64,000 nucleotides of DNA from Prevotella melaninogenica. Lineage in GTDB: Bacteria; Bacteroidota; Bacteroidia; Bacteroidales; Bacteroidaceae. The stretch is taken from positions 1,652,501-1,716,500 of the forward strand of contig NZ_CP072348.1 in assembly GCF_018127925.1 (NCBI RefSeq), given 5' to 3'. Every line of letters begins with the position of its first letter. Positions within the stretch are counted from its first letter, which is position 1. A program made the translations under genes and the position numbers. Below, in pieces: positions 51,589 through 60,521 of this stretch. The notes under the pieces were generated by a model. The model did no database searches. It was not told the DNA's origin and saw only the letters and a program-made list of their open reading frames with translations.

Positions 51589-52407
51589 ATGAGTAAGAAA
51601 CATATACTCCTCGTTAATGACATAGCAGGATACGGAAAGGTTGCAACGGCAGCCATGCTTCCTATATTGTCCTACTTGGGACATCCCGTTTATAACCTCC
51701 CTACAGCGTTGGTATCCAATACGCTCGACTATGGTAAGTTCAATATCCTTGAGACAACCGACTATATCAAAGGCGTATTCCCAGTATGGAAGGAACTTGG
51801 CTTTAGCTTTGATGCGATTGCGACGGGCTTTATCGCTTCAGAGCGACAGGCAAAACTGGTAGCAGACTATTGTCGTGAGCAGGCTGAACGTGGTACGACT
51901 ATCTTTGTAGACCCGATTATGGGTGATGAAGGAAAGCTCTACAATGGTGTGACAGCTGCAACAATCAACTCTATGCGAGAGATGATTAGTGTAGCCGACC
52001 TTACTTTCCCTAATTACACAGAAGCGTGTTATCTTACATCAAGTAAGTATGATGAGAAGGGAGTTAGTTTCGAAGAAGCTAAAAGATTGCTGGATGGTTT
52101 GCGACTGATAGGTACAAAGTCGGCAATGATTACTTCTATTCTCGTTGATGGTACACCGTCTGTTGTAGGTTATAACCATGCAACAGATAAGTATTTTACA
52201 CTACCTTATACCGAGATACCAGTACATTTCCCAGGTACGGGTGATATCTTCTCGGCAATCCTCATTGGTCATCTGTTAGACGGTGAAGAGTTGATTCCAA
52301 GTACACAGAAGGCTATTGATGGCGTTTATAAACTGATAGATCTCAATAAAGACAACAAAGACAAAAATAGGGGAATCCCTTTGGAGAAGTATCTTGGTGT
52401 CTTGTAA
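51589..52407 (+). CDS. Pyridoxal/pyridoxamine kinase
   Basis: A 272-residue ribokinase-fold enzyme from MSKKHILLVNDIAGYGKVAT; the frame is open 56 codons further upstream, but that part overlaps the 22-bp array and the promoter. It has FPNYTEACYLT near 142 and the anion-hole motif HFPGTGDIFSAIL near 220 with the catalytic Asp. It would phosphorylate vitamin B6 vitamers to PLP. It is followed after 9 bp by the AspT-type transporter gene, so the two are cotranscribed. Confidence 0.88.
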   Translation: MSKKHILLVNDIAGYGKVATAAMLPILSYLGHPVYNLPTALVSNTLDYGKFNILETTDYIKGVFPVWKELGFSFDAIATGFIASERQAKLVADYCREQAERGTTIFVDPIMGDEGKLYNGVTAATINSMREMISVADLTFPNYTEACYLTSSKYDEKGVSFEEAKRLLDGLRLIGTKSAMITSILVDGTPSVVGYNHATDKYFTLPYTEIPVHFPGTGDIFSAILIGHLLDGEELIPSTQKAIDGVYKLIDLNKDNKDKNRGIPLEKYLGVL

Positions 52408-52416
52408 CAATAAATT

Positions 52417-54078
52417 ATGGACTGGATTAACGGACTATTTGCCATTCCTTCTGCCCTACAGGCAGTCGTGGTCCTCTCGCTGGTTTGTACAGTGGGATTG
52501 GGCTTAGGTAAGATTAGAGTAGCAGGCATATCACTTGGTATTGCCTTTGTATTCTTTTTTGGTATCGCTGCAGGTAGTTTTGGCTTGCAGGTAGATGAGC
52601 AGATGCTTAACTACTGTGAGACTTTCGGATTGGTTATCTTCGTCTATACACTTGGACTGAGTGTAGGACCAACCTTCTTTGGCTCCTTCCGACATGAAGG
52701 AACCTTGTTTAATCTGTGGAGTTTAGGCGTTATCTTCTTGGGAACCATTATGTCTGTCGTACTCTCATACGCAATGAATGTACCGATGTCAAGCATGGTT
52801 GGTATCCTTTGTGGTGCTACAACGAATACGCCAGCACTTGGTGCTGCACAGCAAGCATTGCAACATGCGGGGCATAGTGGTGGTCCGGCAGCATTGGCAA
52901 CAGCCGTTACTTATCCATTAGGTGTTGTCGGTGTTATCTTTGCCATGATATTTCTTCGTAAGTTCTTTGTGAAGCCTTCCGACTTAGTAGTACATTCGGG
53001 AGCAGACGACGACCATACTTATATCGGACAGTTTGTTGTTCTTAATCCAGCCGTTAATGGTAAAACAATCGCTGAGATAGCACAAGGAACACATCGAAAG
53101 TTTATTATCTCACGTATTTGGCGTGGTGATGAAGTCATCGTTCCGATGGGTACAACGGTCCTACAAGCTAATGATAATCTGCTTGTAGCGTCAAAACGCG
53201 AAGAAGTTCCAGCCATGGAGATACTCTTCGGAAAGCAGGTTAATCGCGACTTGAATAAAGAACAGGTGGATTGGAACCATCTTGACACAAAGGTGGAGAG
53301 CCGTGTTATCATCTTGTCAAACGGTGTGTTAAATGGCAAAAAGCTTGGTCAGCTTCATTTGCGCGATGCTTATAATGTCAATGTGAGCCGTGTTATCCGT
53401 GCTGATATCAAGCTGTTAGCAACGCAAGACCTTGTTCTTCGTTATGGCGACCGCCTTACCTTGGTGGGTCAACCAGAGGCTATTGATCATGCAGAGACCT
53501 TCTTGGGCAACTCTGTTAAGACGCTTAACGAACCTAATCTTGCTGTCATCTTCCTCGGAATGCTTCTTGGTTTGGCTTTAGGAACAATCCCTCTCAATAT
53601 CCCTGGTATGGAGTCTCCAATCCGATTGGGTATTGCTGGTGGTCCAATCATCATGGGTATATTGGCTGGAGCCTTTGGTCCTCGTTTGCATTTCATTGCT
53701 TATACGACGCGTAGTGCCTCACTCATGCTTCGTAAATTGGGCTTATCACTCTATCTGGCGTGCTTAGGCTTGGATGCTGGTAAAGACTTCCTTGACACCG
53801 TTGTGCGCCCAGAAGGTTTGCTATGGATAGGTTTAGGCTTTGCACTTACCGTTGTTCCGGTTGTTATTGTTGGGTTAATAGCCCTGCGATTGAAGAAGTT
53901 TGACTTCGGAACTATCTGTGGTATCCTTTGCGGTTCGATGGCTAATCCAATGGCATTGGGCTATGCCAACGACACTGTCAAGGGTGAAACGAGCAACATT
54001 AGTTATGCTTCTGTTTATCCTTTGGGCATGTTTGCCAGGGTTATCATTGCACAGATATTAGTCATGTTCTTCGTCTGA
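52417..54078 (+). CDS. AspT/YidE-type transporter with TrkA-C domains
   Basis: A 553-residue membrane protein. It has two membrane halves (residues 5-185 and 360-553), each carrying the duplicated AspT-YidE-YbjL segment (GATTNTPALGAAQQAL and CGSMANPMALGYAND). Two soluble TrkA-C-like domains sit between them (near 200-280 and 290-360), probably ligand-sensing. Family members exchange small carboxylates or amino acids; the substrate here is not known. It lies in an operon with pyridoxal kinase and the ABC ATPase. Confidence 0.88.
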   Translation: MDWINGLFAIPSALQAVVVLSLVCTVGLGLGKIRVAGISLGIAFVFFFGIAAGSFGLQVDEQMLNYCETFGLVIFVYTLGLSVGPTFFGSFRHEGTLFNLWSLGVIFLGTIMSVVLSYAMNVPMSSMVGILCGATTNTPALGAAQQALQHAGHSGGPAALATAVTYPLGVVGVIFAMIFLRKFFVKPSDLVVHSGADDDHTYIGQFVVLNPAVNGKTIAEIAQGTHRKFIISRIWRGDEVIVPMGTTVLQANDNLLVASKREEVPAMEILFGKQVNRDLNKEQVDWNHLDTKVESRVIILSNGVLNGKKLGQLHLRDAYNVNVSRVIRADIKLLATQDLVLRYGDRLTLVGQPEAIDHAETFLGNSVKTLNEPNLAVIFLGMLLGLALGTIPLNIPGMESPIRLGIAGGPIIMGILAGAFGPRLHFIAYTTRSASLMLRKLGLSLYLACLGLDAGKDFLDTVVRPEGLLWIGLGFALTVVPVVIVGLIALRLKKFDFGTICGILCGSMANPMALGYANDTVKGETSNISYASVYPLGMFARVIIAQILVMFFV

Positions 54079-54096
54079 TAGGTCCTTAGTGTCGCA

Positions 54097-54807
54097 ATGG
54101 TTATCAGCTTATCTCAGTTATCAGTAGGCTATTCGCTGCCCCATCCCGTTATCTCTGACATCAACTTAGAGTTACAGAGTGGGCAATTAGCATGCTTGAT
54201 AGGAGAGAATGGAATTGGTAAATCAACCCTTTTAAAGACCCTAACGGGCTTTCTTCCGAAGTTGAAAGGTAGCCTTTTGTTGGGTAATCGTGATATCGAG
54301 TCTTTCTCTCAGCGAGAACTTGCACGGCAGGTGAGCATTGTTTTGACACAAAAGCCTGATGTGCAGAACCTCACGATAGAGGAGATAATAGGCTTGGGAA
54401 GGTCGCCTTATACAGGTTTCTTTGGTCGATTGCGTGCAGAAGACCGTAAGGTTGTTGATGATGCAATCGCTACGATGGGGATTGAAAAGCTCAGAGGGAG
54501 AATGATTCAGACCCTTTCTGATGGCGAAAGGCAGAAGGTGATGATTGCGAAAGCACTGGCTCAAGAGACCTCTATCATCTTACTTGATGAGCCAACAGCC
54601 TTCCTCGACTTCCCTTCTAAGGCTGAAACCTTTCTGTCTTTACAGCGAATGGCACACGAAAGGGATAAGCTTATCCTCCTATCAACGCATGACTTAGAAC
54701 TCGCTGTACGCTTTGCCGATAGCTTGCTGGAGGTAAAGAAGGGTGCGTTACAAACTGTGTCTGCATCGGAAGTGAAGGCTTCTATCCGTGCAATCATTGA
54801 TAGTTAG
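54097..54807 (+). CDS. ABC transporter ATP-binding protein, FecE/BtuD type
   Basis: A 236-residue cytosolic ATPase. Walker A is IGENGIGKST (near 37), the signature LSDGERQKVMIAKAL (near 138), and Walker B SIILLDEPTAFLDF (near 160), followed by the switch His in LSTHDLE. The sequence resembles the ATPases of iron-siderophore and cobalamin importers. No permease or binding protein lies beside it, so its partners must be elsewhere. It begins 18 bp after the transporter gene. Confidence 0.85.
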   Translation: MVISLSQLSVGYSLPHPVISDINLELQSGQLACLIGENGIGKSTLLKTLTGFLPKLKGSLLLGNRDIESFSQRELARQVSIVLTQKPDVQNLTIEEIIGLGRSPYTGFFGRLRAEDRKVVDDAIATMGIEKLRGRMIQTLSDGERQKVMIAKALAQETSIILLDEPTAFLDFPSKAETFLSLQRMAHERDKLILLSTHDLELAVRFADSLLEVKKGALQTVSASEVKASIRAIIDS

Positions 54808-54888
54808 TCTTGGTTTTAGTCAATGTTTCAATAGCTTTCGCATCCCAATACGTAATAAATAAAACATTAGAATAAATAGAAAGAACTT

Positions 54889-55434
54889 ATGAAAAAGAAT
54901 GTATGGATAGCTCCTATCGTCCTTGTACTTGCTTTAATCTTGAATAGTTGTGGTACACAACAGAAGGCAGCAGCACCAGTTACGACACCAGTTGCTCAAG
55001 AACCAGTTGTCGCAGTTGAGCCTTTGAAGGAGGTTCTCAGTATTGCAGACGCTTTGGATATGTATCAGAATCCAGACAAGGTAGAGGCTATTACGAAGAA
55101 ATATGGTTATAAATTGAAGACAAATTATGAGGTTTATCGACTCGATAAGTTCTCTAAGATGTACTATAAGAATTGTGCGCTTGCAAAGCTTCTTACCGCT
55201 GATAAGTATGAGGATTATCCAAAGCCAATGCGCAAAGGTGTGTCAAGTTACGTAGCATTTAAGGATGGAGCAATCATCATTGCAGTGTTTAATCAGCCTG
55301 CATATGACAACCTTGTGGCGCAGGTAAAGGCTGCAGGTTTCACCTTGGATATGCCTGGTAGTGAGGATATCTATACCAACGGCAGCCGCACTATCGCTTG
55401 TTATAAGGACGGAAAGAGCGTGAGAATTCAGTAA
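54889..55434 (+). CDS. Lipoprotein of unknown function
   Basis: A 181-residue protein with a lipoprotein signal (WIAPIVLVLALILNSC, then GTQQKAA). An Ala/Pro/Val-rich linker covers residues 25-50, and a small folded domain of about 125 residues follows (ADALDMYQNPDKVEAITKKY to the C-terminal KSVRIQ). The family is not recognised. It ends at a strong hairpin. Confidence 0.7.
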   Translation: MKKNVWIAPIVLVLALILNSCGTQQKAAAPVTTPVAQEPVVAVEPLKEVLSIADALDMYQNPDKVEAITKKYGYKLKTNYEVYRLDKFSKMYYKNCALAKLLTADKYEDYPKPMRKGVSSYVAFKDGAIIIAVFNQPAYDNLVAQVKAAGFTLDMPGSEDIYTNGSRTIACYKDGKSVRIQ

Positions 55435-55483
55435 AACAGCCGTTGCTTTTACCGCTCTTTGCGCTTATTAGCATAAGTCATAA

Positions 55484-55545
55484 CCCTCTCATCGCTTCTC
55501 TTTTACCATAAATCGTGGTATAAGAGAAGGATGAGAGGGATTTTC
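55484..55545. terminator. terminator after lipoprotein gene
   Basis: A long stem pairs CCCTCTCATC..CTTCTCTTTTACCA with TGGTATAAGAGAAG.ATGAGAGGG, then TTTTCTTT. Confidence 0.8.
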
Positions 55546-55663
55546 TTTGGTTCCTTTGTTAAATATGTGGATGCTTTTTCGTATTGCTTTAATCCAAATT
55601 CTGATATTGAAAAACATTTATTTTAAGCCTTCGAAAATCTGCTGACAAGGTTTTAAAAAATCA

Positions 55664-56839
55664 TTCTGTGTTTTGATAAAAGTACTAACAAACCTTAAAC
55701 ACTTTCAAAGTATGCCTCATAGTCATGCCATTTTATGCTGGATTTATATTGTACTGCTATCTTCATCAGATGTCTGAACAAGTCATATTCTGGCTTTTTA
55801 CTATCCCTAAACCAACGACGATTAAATTTCCAACAATACTCATTCAAGTATAATTGGAGAAAACGCTCATCGATTTCTTTGTGAATCGCATCAATACTAC
55901 TACGGCATTCTCCTGTAACGATGTGAACCCATGGCAAGACTTTGGTAACAACCTCGTGAGGGGTGCTCTCAGTCTCAATATGCTGAACAAGACCTGTCAG
56001 AGTCTTCTTCAACCCCATGAGATTATGTCCTCCGTCAGAATGTATCTTTGAATCCTGATTCACAGACTTCTGAGCATAAGGCGCCAGTGTCTTGTATTTA
56101 CTATCAGGCAATGCATACATTTTGATATAACGGACAGCTTTCTTCACTTTGCTTCTGTTAGCTTGCTTCATAAGTTTAGAGGCTTTGTTAAATCGTTCTG
56201 TGTCAGTATTGTCTGATAGGTATTCGTTTAGGATTGAACCTGCATCTTTACTCTGTGCAATTACCAACACAGGAGTTTTCTTACTCTTAAGGACCTTTTC
56301 TCCGCCCTCCTCTGAAATGAAGGAAGTTGAGAAATATGACAAGTCGAGCTCTATCTGGTCAGAGAGTGTATAGATGCTGTCCCTCTGCCCCATAATATCT
56401 CGCAATTTCATCATCATCAACCATGCGGGAGAGTAATATTCGAGTTCAAGCTGATGCTGGATCTCCTTAGCCGACAGTACCTGCTTGATGGACGTCATCA
56501 TGTGCGCAGTAAAGAACCAATCATACAGCGGTAGTTTGCTATGTTCCATAACGGTACCCTTTGTCAACGGGATTCTGTTGCCACAGTTCTCACACTGAAA
56601 GGATTTCCTTCCAGGCAGCCATTTATACTTTGTAGCTCCACACTTAGGACACACAACACCTATCTCCTCTCGAACAGCTCTAAGGTAGTTCTCGCAGCTA
56701 TCCTCATCGGGGAACATCTGGAAGAAGTCTTTCAATAACATAGCTCTCATATTTGTGACAAATATAATTGATTTTCAGATTTTTACAATGGAGCTATATT
56801 GAGATTAACATACCTTAGTACTTTTATCAAAACACAGAA
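55664..56839 (-). mobile_element. IS1595-type insertion sequence, full length
   Basis: A 1176-bp element with perfect terminal inverted repeats (TTCTGTGTTTTGATAAAAGT) and an exact 8-bp target duplication AAAAATCA (55656-55663 and 56840-56847). It is inserted inside copy 4 of the dispersed element. The intact transposase makes it the likely helper for the deleted copy at 25513-26055. Confidence 0.93.
55695..56750 (-). CDS. IS1595 family transposase
   Basis: A 351-residue transposase. The N-terminal zinc ribbon CPKCGATKYKW...CENCGNR lies at residues 34-60, then KGTVMEHSKLPLYDWFFTAH, typical of IS1595. The catalytic part follows from about residue 135 (IELDLSYFSTSFI, then HSDGGHNLMGL and the region leading to WKFNRRWFRD). 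It is uninterrupted. The first 130 residues are nearly identical to the deleted copy. Confidence 0.92.
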   Translation of the reverse strand: MRAMLLKDFFQMFPDEDSCENYLRAVREEIGVVCPKCGATKYKWLPGRKSFQCENCGNRIPLTKGTVMEHSKLPLYDWFFTAHMMTSIKQVLSAKEIQHQLELEYYSPAWLMMMKLRDIMGQRDSIYTLSDQIELDLSYFSTSFISEEGGEKVLKSKKTPVLVIAQSKDAGSILNEYLSDNTDTERFNKASKLMKQANRSKVKKAVRYIKMYALPDSKYKTLAPYAQKSVNQDSKIHSDGGHNLMGLKKTLTGLVQHIETESTPHEVVTKVLPWVHIVTGECRSSIDAIHKEIDERFLQLYLNEYCWKFNRRWFRDSKKPEYDLFRHLMKIAVQYKSSIKWHDYEAYFESV

Positions 56840-57349
56840 AAAAATCATTACATATTTTCAAATAAAACATCTGTAAATAAGGATAAAAACACAGATAAAA
56901 GGTAAGTTTGCAACCAACAGTAAATCAATTAGTTATAAAACAGCAAAAAAAAGGTGCTTAATTGGACTTCAAAAGGGCGTTAGTAAGGGTCTTAAAGGGC
57001 ATCTTTTGCAAGCCAATTGGGCGTCTTTTAGAAGCCAAAAGAGCATGTATTCAAAATTGTGATGTGAAAAATTATGACAGAATAATAAGTTATTAGCCTA
57101 ATTAGCCCAATTGGACTAAATAGCCTAATTAGGCTAATAGGAATAAATTGTTTGTAGAAGACAGATAGATATCATACCTAATTACATTTATCGCATAGTT
57201 TATCCTCCTTTGTAAAACCATCTAATTGAAGGTAATCATACCATGTATGTGGATGAATCTCATTCTATTAACAATCTACGTATTTAATGGAAGAACCTTT
57301 TCTTTATACTTTTCTCATCATTTTGTTTGCTTTTCTCAGTAACAAAGAC

Positions 57350-57357
57350 TATATTTG
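57350..57357 (+). promoter_or_regulatory. Promoter of HhH/barrel gene
   Basis: TATATTTG with TTTG at 57326-57329, 20 bp upstream; 29 bp ahead of the start. Confidence 0.7.
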
Positions 57358-57386
57358 TTGTCTTAATACTTTGAAAGTCTAACTAA

Positions 57387-59381
57387 ATGAGAAATCTACT
57401 ATTGACCTGCCTTTTAGGGCTTATTAGCCTCACTTCTACAGCACAACAGACCTATGATTGGGAAGAATTGTTTGAAGAACTCTATACAAGTAACGAAGAA
57501 AACATGGATGCAAAGGAGGAAAGCTTTGAACTATTAGCCGACCTTTCAGAACATCCACTCAACCTCAATACGGCAAGTAGGGAAGAACTTGCACGTATTC
57601 CGTTTCTTACAGCAGAACAAATTGAGGACATACAAGCCTATGTTTATCAATATCATGGTATGCAGTCATTGGGCGAGTTGGCTATGATTGAGTCCTTAGA
57701 TGCCCTTCGTCGCCAGCTTCTTCCTTATTTTGTCTATGTCTCTCCAGTAGAAGAACAACACCAGTTTCCCACACTTAAATCAATTATAAAAGGTGGAAAG
57801 CACACCATCTTATTGACCGCTCATATTCCTTTTTATCAGCGTGAAGGCGACCAGAAAGGCTATCTTGGCTATCCTTATGCCCATTCTTTTCGTTATTCCT
57901 TCCGTTATGGCGATTATGTTCAGGCTGGATTGGTAGGCGCACAAGATGCTGGTGAACCCTTCTTTGCGTATGGTAATCGTCTTGGTTATGACCATTACAG
58001 TTTTTACTTGCTGTTAAGAAAGATGGGACGGTTGAAGACTTTGGCTGTAGGACGGTATAAAGTGAACTTCGGACAAGGACTCATTATCAACAATTCCTTT
58101 GGCTTTGGGAAACTTGCCATGCTCTCAACGTTAGGCAGACAAGCAACAGGTATTCGCGCACATTCCTCTCGTTCGGCTGCTAACTACCTGCAGGGGGCGG
58201 CTGCAACGGTAGAAATTGCAAAGCATCTTGACCTAACCACTTTTCTTTCTTACCGCAGTATAGATGCTACATTAACGGATAGCGGGACCATTAAGACAAT
58301 TCTCAAGACTGGTTATCACCGTACTGTGCGTGAGATAAACAGTAAAGATGCTGCTACACAGTTTACTGCTGGAACCCATCTCAGCTGGTCATCGGGTGCT
58401 TTTCGTGTGGGACTGTCGGGCGTTTATTCTTGTTTCAACAAGGAGCTAACGCCCAATACGTCCTTATATTATCATCATTATGCTCCTTCAGGGACTAACT
58501 TTTGGAACGTAGGTGCAGACTATAGCTATCAACATCCACGTTGGTCGTTGGCAGGTGAGACGGCAATGGATAGCAAAGGAAGCATTGCTATGGTGAATAA
58601 TCTTTCCTATTTGCCAACTTCTAAGCTCTCTTTACTTGCCGTTCAGCGTTATTATGGCTATCAATACACAGCACTCTTTGCACGTAGTTTTGGTGATAAT
58701 GGGACGGTTCAGAATGAAAGTGGATTACTTGTTGGTGCTAATTGGAATGTAAAACGGGGTTTGTCGCTCATGGCTTATACTGATTTCGCTTATTTCTCAC
58801 ACCCTCGTTTTGGCGCACATACAGCCAGTAAGGCATGGGATAACCTACTGATGCTTACTTATAGCCGTCAACGTTGGTCGCTCTTGGCTCGCTATCGCTT
58901 TAGAATACGTGAGAAAGACAATAGAGATAAGACTACTCTTGTCAACGAAGTAACGCAACGTGGTCGCCTTTCTTTGGCTTATTCGGCAGAGTCTTGGAGC
59001 TATAAAAGTCAGTTGGATGTCGTTGCAAGTAATTATCTCAAGCGTAGTTTCGGTTATATGGTGAGTGAGTCAGGGGCTTGGAAGCCGCTTTCGTGGCTCA
59101 CGCTGAATGGTATGATTGGTTATTTCCAAACGACAGATTTCGCTTCACGTATCTATGTTTACGAGCGTGGTCCACTCTATTCTTTTAGCTTTCCAGCCTT
59201 TTTTGGTAAGGGTATGCACTATAGTCTGTTTGCTCGGGCAGACCTATCGAGCCGTCTTATGATTATTCTTCGCAGTTCTACCACGCATTATTTCGACCGT
59301 GACCACATATCTTCTGGACTTCAACAAGTCAACTCCTCAATGCTAAGTGGACTTGATATTCAATTGCGATGGCGGTTTTAG
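57387..59381 (+). CDS. Exported helix-hairpin-helix protein with outer-membrane barrel
   Basis: A 664-residue protein with a signal peptide (MRNLLLTCLLGLISLTSTAQ). Residues 45-105 contain helix-hairpin-helix segments (LNLNTASREELARIPFLTAE, then GMQSLGELAMI), the ComEA-like arrangement. Residues 135-664 are a long run of beta strands ending in LSGLDIQLRWRF, typical of outer-membrane barrels with a C-terminal aromatic residue. The role is unknown; DNA uptake has been guessed for the HhH part, but nothing here proves it. The last 13 codons are duplicated at 61541-61585. Confidence 0.8.
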   Translation: MRNLLLTCLLGLISLTSTAQQTYDWEELFEELYTSNEENMDAKEESFELLADLSEHPLNLNTASREELARIPFLTAEQIEDIQAYVYQYHGMQSLGELAMIESLDALRRQLLPYFVYVSPVEEQHQFPTLKSIIKGGKHTILLTAHIPFYQREGDQKGYLGYPYAHSFRYSFRYGDYVQAGLVGAQDAGEPFFAYGNRLGYDHYSFYLLLRKMGRLKTLAVGRYKVNFGQGLIINNSFGFGKLAMLSTLGRQATGIRAHSSRSAANYLQGAAATVEIAKHLDLTTFLSYRSIDATLTDSGTIKTILKTGYHRTVREINSKDAATQFTAGTHLSWSSGAFRVGLSGVYSCFNKELTPNTSLYYHHYAPSGTNFWNVGADYSYQHPRWSLAGETAMDSKGSIAMVNNLSYLPTSKLSLLAVQRYYGYQYTALFARSFGDNGTVQNESGLLVGANWNVKRGLSLMAYTDFAYFSHPRFGAHTASKAWDNLLMLTYSRQRWSLLARYRFRIREKDNRDKTTLVNEVTQRGRLSLAYSAESWSYKSQLDVVASNYLKRSFGYMVSESGAWKPLSWLTLNGMIGYFQTTDFASRIYVYERGPLYSFSFPAFFGKGMHYSLFARADLSSRLMIILRSSTTHYFDRDHISSGLQQVNSSMLSGLDIQLRWRF

Positions 59382-59416
59382 GTGTTGATACTTGCTGTGG
59401 TTACGATTTATGGGGA
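59336..59416. repeat. Segmental duplication, part A, copy 1
   Basis: Contains the 3' end of the HhH/barrel gene and its downstream DNA (TGCTAAGTGGACTTGATATT to ACGATTTATGGGGA). Copy 2 is at 61541-61621. Confidence 0.85.
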
Positions 59417-59431
59417 CGATAGTGTAGGGCG

Positions 59432-60181
59432 TTATTCACCAAAAGCTTCATAGTTTCCCATCCGTACGAGCATTGGGAAATGGCGTCGGTAACGATAAAG
59501 AGAGAAGTCACCTTCGTCGTCAAACGGCGTAAAATCGAATTGATGTGTGGCTTGATACTTTGCAGTAGAATTGTATTCGTCAACGTAGATGTTCGTCAAA
59601 CAGGGTTGTCCATCAGACATATTGATAAGGATTTGATAGTCATATTTGTATCCTTGTCCACCCACATAACTCAGTTCTATACCCACTTTTCCTGTCCTAA
59701 TCTCCTCAAAACTTAGCATTGTATCCGCCTCCGTGTTACGGATAACATTGCTATAAACCCATCTTTTTCCCTTGTATTCAATGATAAGAAGACGGTCGGT
59801 AAAGATCGAATCTGTGATGCTGTCTATGCTTGTCGTCATCGTTATTGGAGACAAAATAGCGGCATTCATCCCCCTGAAAGATGCTTCACTCGTCTTCACA
59901 TAGAAGTTAGATATCTTAAACCCCTTCCATGTATAAAACCCCTTCCAGCGGCTTGGTGTAGGACAACTAAGTGTTATGGTGTTATTCGCAAAGCTTGTCA
60001 GGTGTTGAATTGGCTTCCCATAATATTCCATAACCGTATCAGCATCGACATCATATCCGTCCTCTATCAGTGGATTATCAGCCTTTTTACTTGTCTTTGT
60101 GGTGTCGGCAGAAAGGTTGAAAGCCATACAATTAACAGCAAACAGCGTAAATAATAAAAAGTAGAAAACCTTTCTTCTCAT
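59432..60181 (-). CDS. Exported protein of unknown function
   Basis: A 249-residue protein with a signal peptide (VFYFLLFTLFAVNCMAFNLS). The mature part begins with a charged linker (TTKTSKKADNPLIEDG) and has YGKPIQHLTSFANNTITLSC, GKRWVYSNVIRN and a C-terminal HFPMLVRMGNYEAF. The family is not recognised. It lies exactly in the interval that is missing from the second copy of the surrounding duplication (61541-61726). Confidence 0.65.
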   Translation of the reverse strand: MRRKVFYFLLFTLFAVNCMAFNLSADTTKTSKKADNPLIEDGYDVDADTVMEYYGKPIQHLTSFANNTITLSCPTPSRWKGFYTWKGFKISNFYVKTSEASFRGMNAAILSPITMTTSIDSITDSIFTDRLLIIEYKGKRWVYSNVIRNTEADTMLSFEEIRTGKVGIELSYVGGQGYKYDYQILINMSDGQPCLTNIYVDEYNSTAKYQATHQFDFTPFDDEGDFSLYRYRRHFPMLVRMGNYEAFGE

Positions 60182-60190
60182 ATTACTAAC

Positions 60191-60298
60191 CCTCTTTTGT
60201 TTTATTATTAACTATCGATTCTATTCTTTCCTATGCCTGCAAAAGTAATTAAAAGTACCGACATAAACAAGTAAGAACTATGTTTGCCGAATTATTTA
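60191..60298. repeat. Segmental duplication, part B, copy 1
   Basis: The upstream region of the gene at 59432-60181 (CCTCTTTTGTTTTATTATTA to GCCGAATTATTTACA), about 90 percent identical to 61623-61726. Confidence 0.85.
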
Positions 60299-60379
60299 CA
60301 TGAAAATAAATATTTTTTGTCGTGAAAATAAATATTTATCTTCATGAAAATAAATTCTTCTTGTCATGAAAATAATTCG
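60288..60379. repeat. 22-bp palindromic array, TTCATGAA type, copy 4
   Basis: CRTGA motifs at 60299, 60321, 60343 and 60365 are exactly 22 bp apart, and the ends CGAATTATTTACATG and CATGAAAATAATTCG are inverted. It lies between divergent genes (59432-60181 minus and 60522-61322 plus). Confidence 0.92.
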
Positions 60380-60487
60380 TAGGAGAAGCTTGTTGCGCTA
60401 TTGCGCTACCCTCTTTTTGATTAGTAAACACATACACTTAGGTGATAATAAAAGCTGTTTTCTGTCGCTTGTTATCCTTTTTTTATC

Positions 60488-60495
60488 TATATTTG
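60488..60495 (+). promoter_or_regulatory. Promoter of lipoprotein gene
   Basis: TATATTTG with TTG at 60469-60471, 26 bp ahead of the ATG at 60522. It supports that start over the longer open frame. Confidence 0.65.
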
Positions 60496-60521
60496 CAGAT
60501 GAAAGCAATACTATATACGAC

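Larger units (their letters stand above)
55549..57297. repeat. Dispersed inverted-repeat element, copy 4 (inverted, interrupted by IS1595)
   Basis: Reverse-complement match to copy 1: 55549-55663 and 56848-57297, with the IS1595 element inserted between. Terminal repeats are TTTGTTAAATATGTGG at the left and CTACGTATTTAATGGAAG at the right. The core has 22-bp steps at 56978, 57000, 57022 and 57044. Within 57093-57140 there is also a cluster of TTAGCC/GGCTAA words. Confidence 0.8.

Noticed and set aside
60366-60521. N-terminal extension of the lipoprotein ORF (52 codons)
   Set aside because: It starts inside the TTCATGAA array and upstream of the TATATTTG promoter; the lipoprotein signal begins at 60522.
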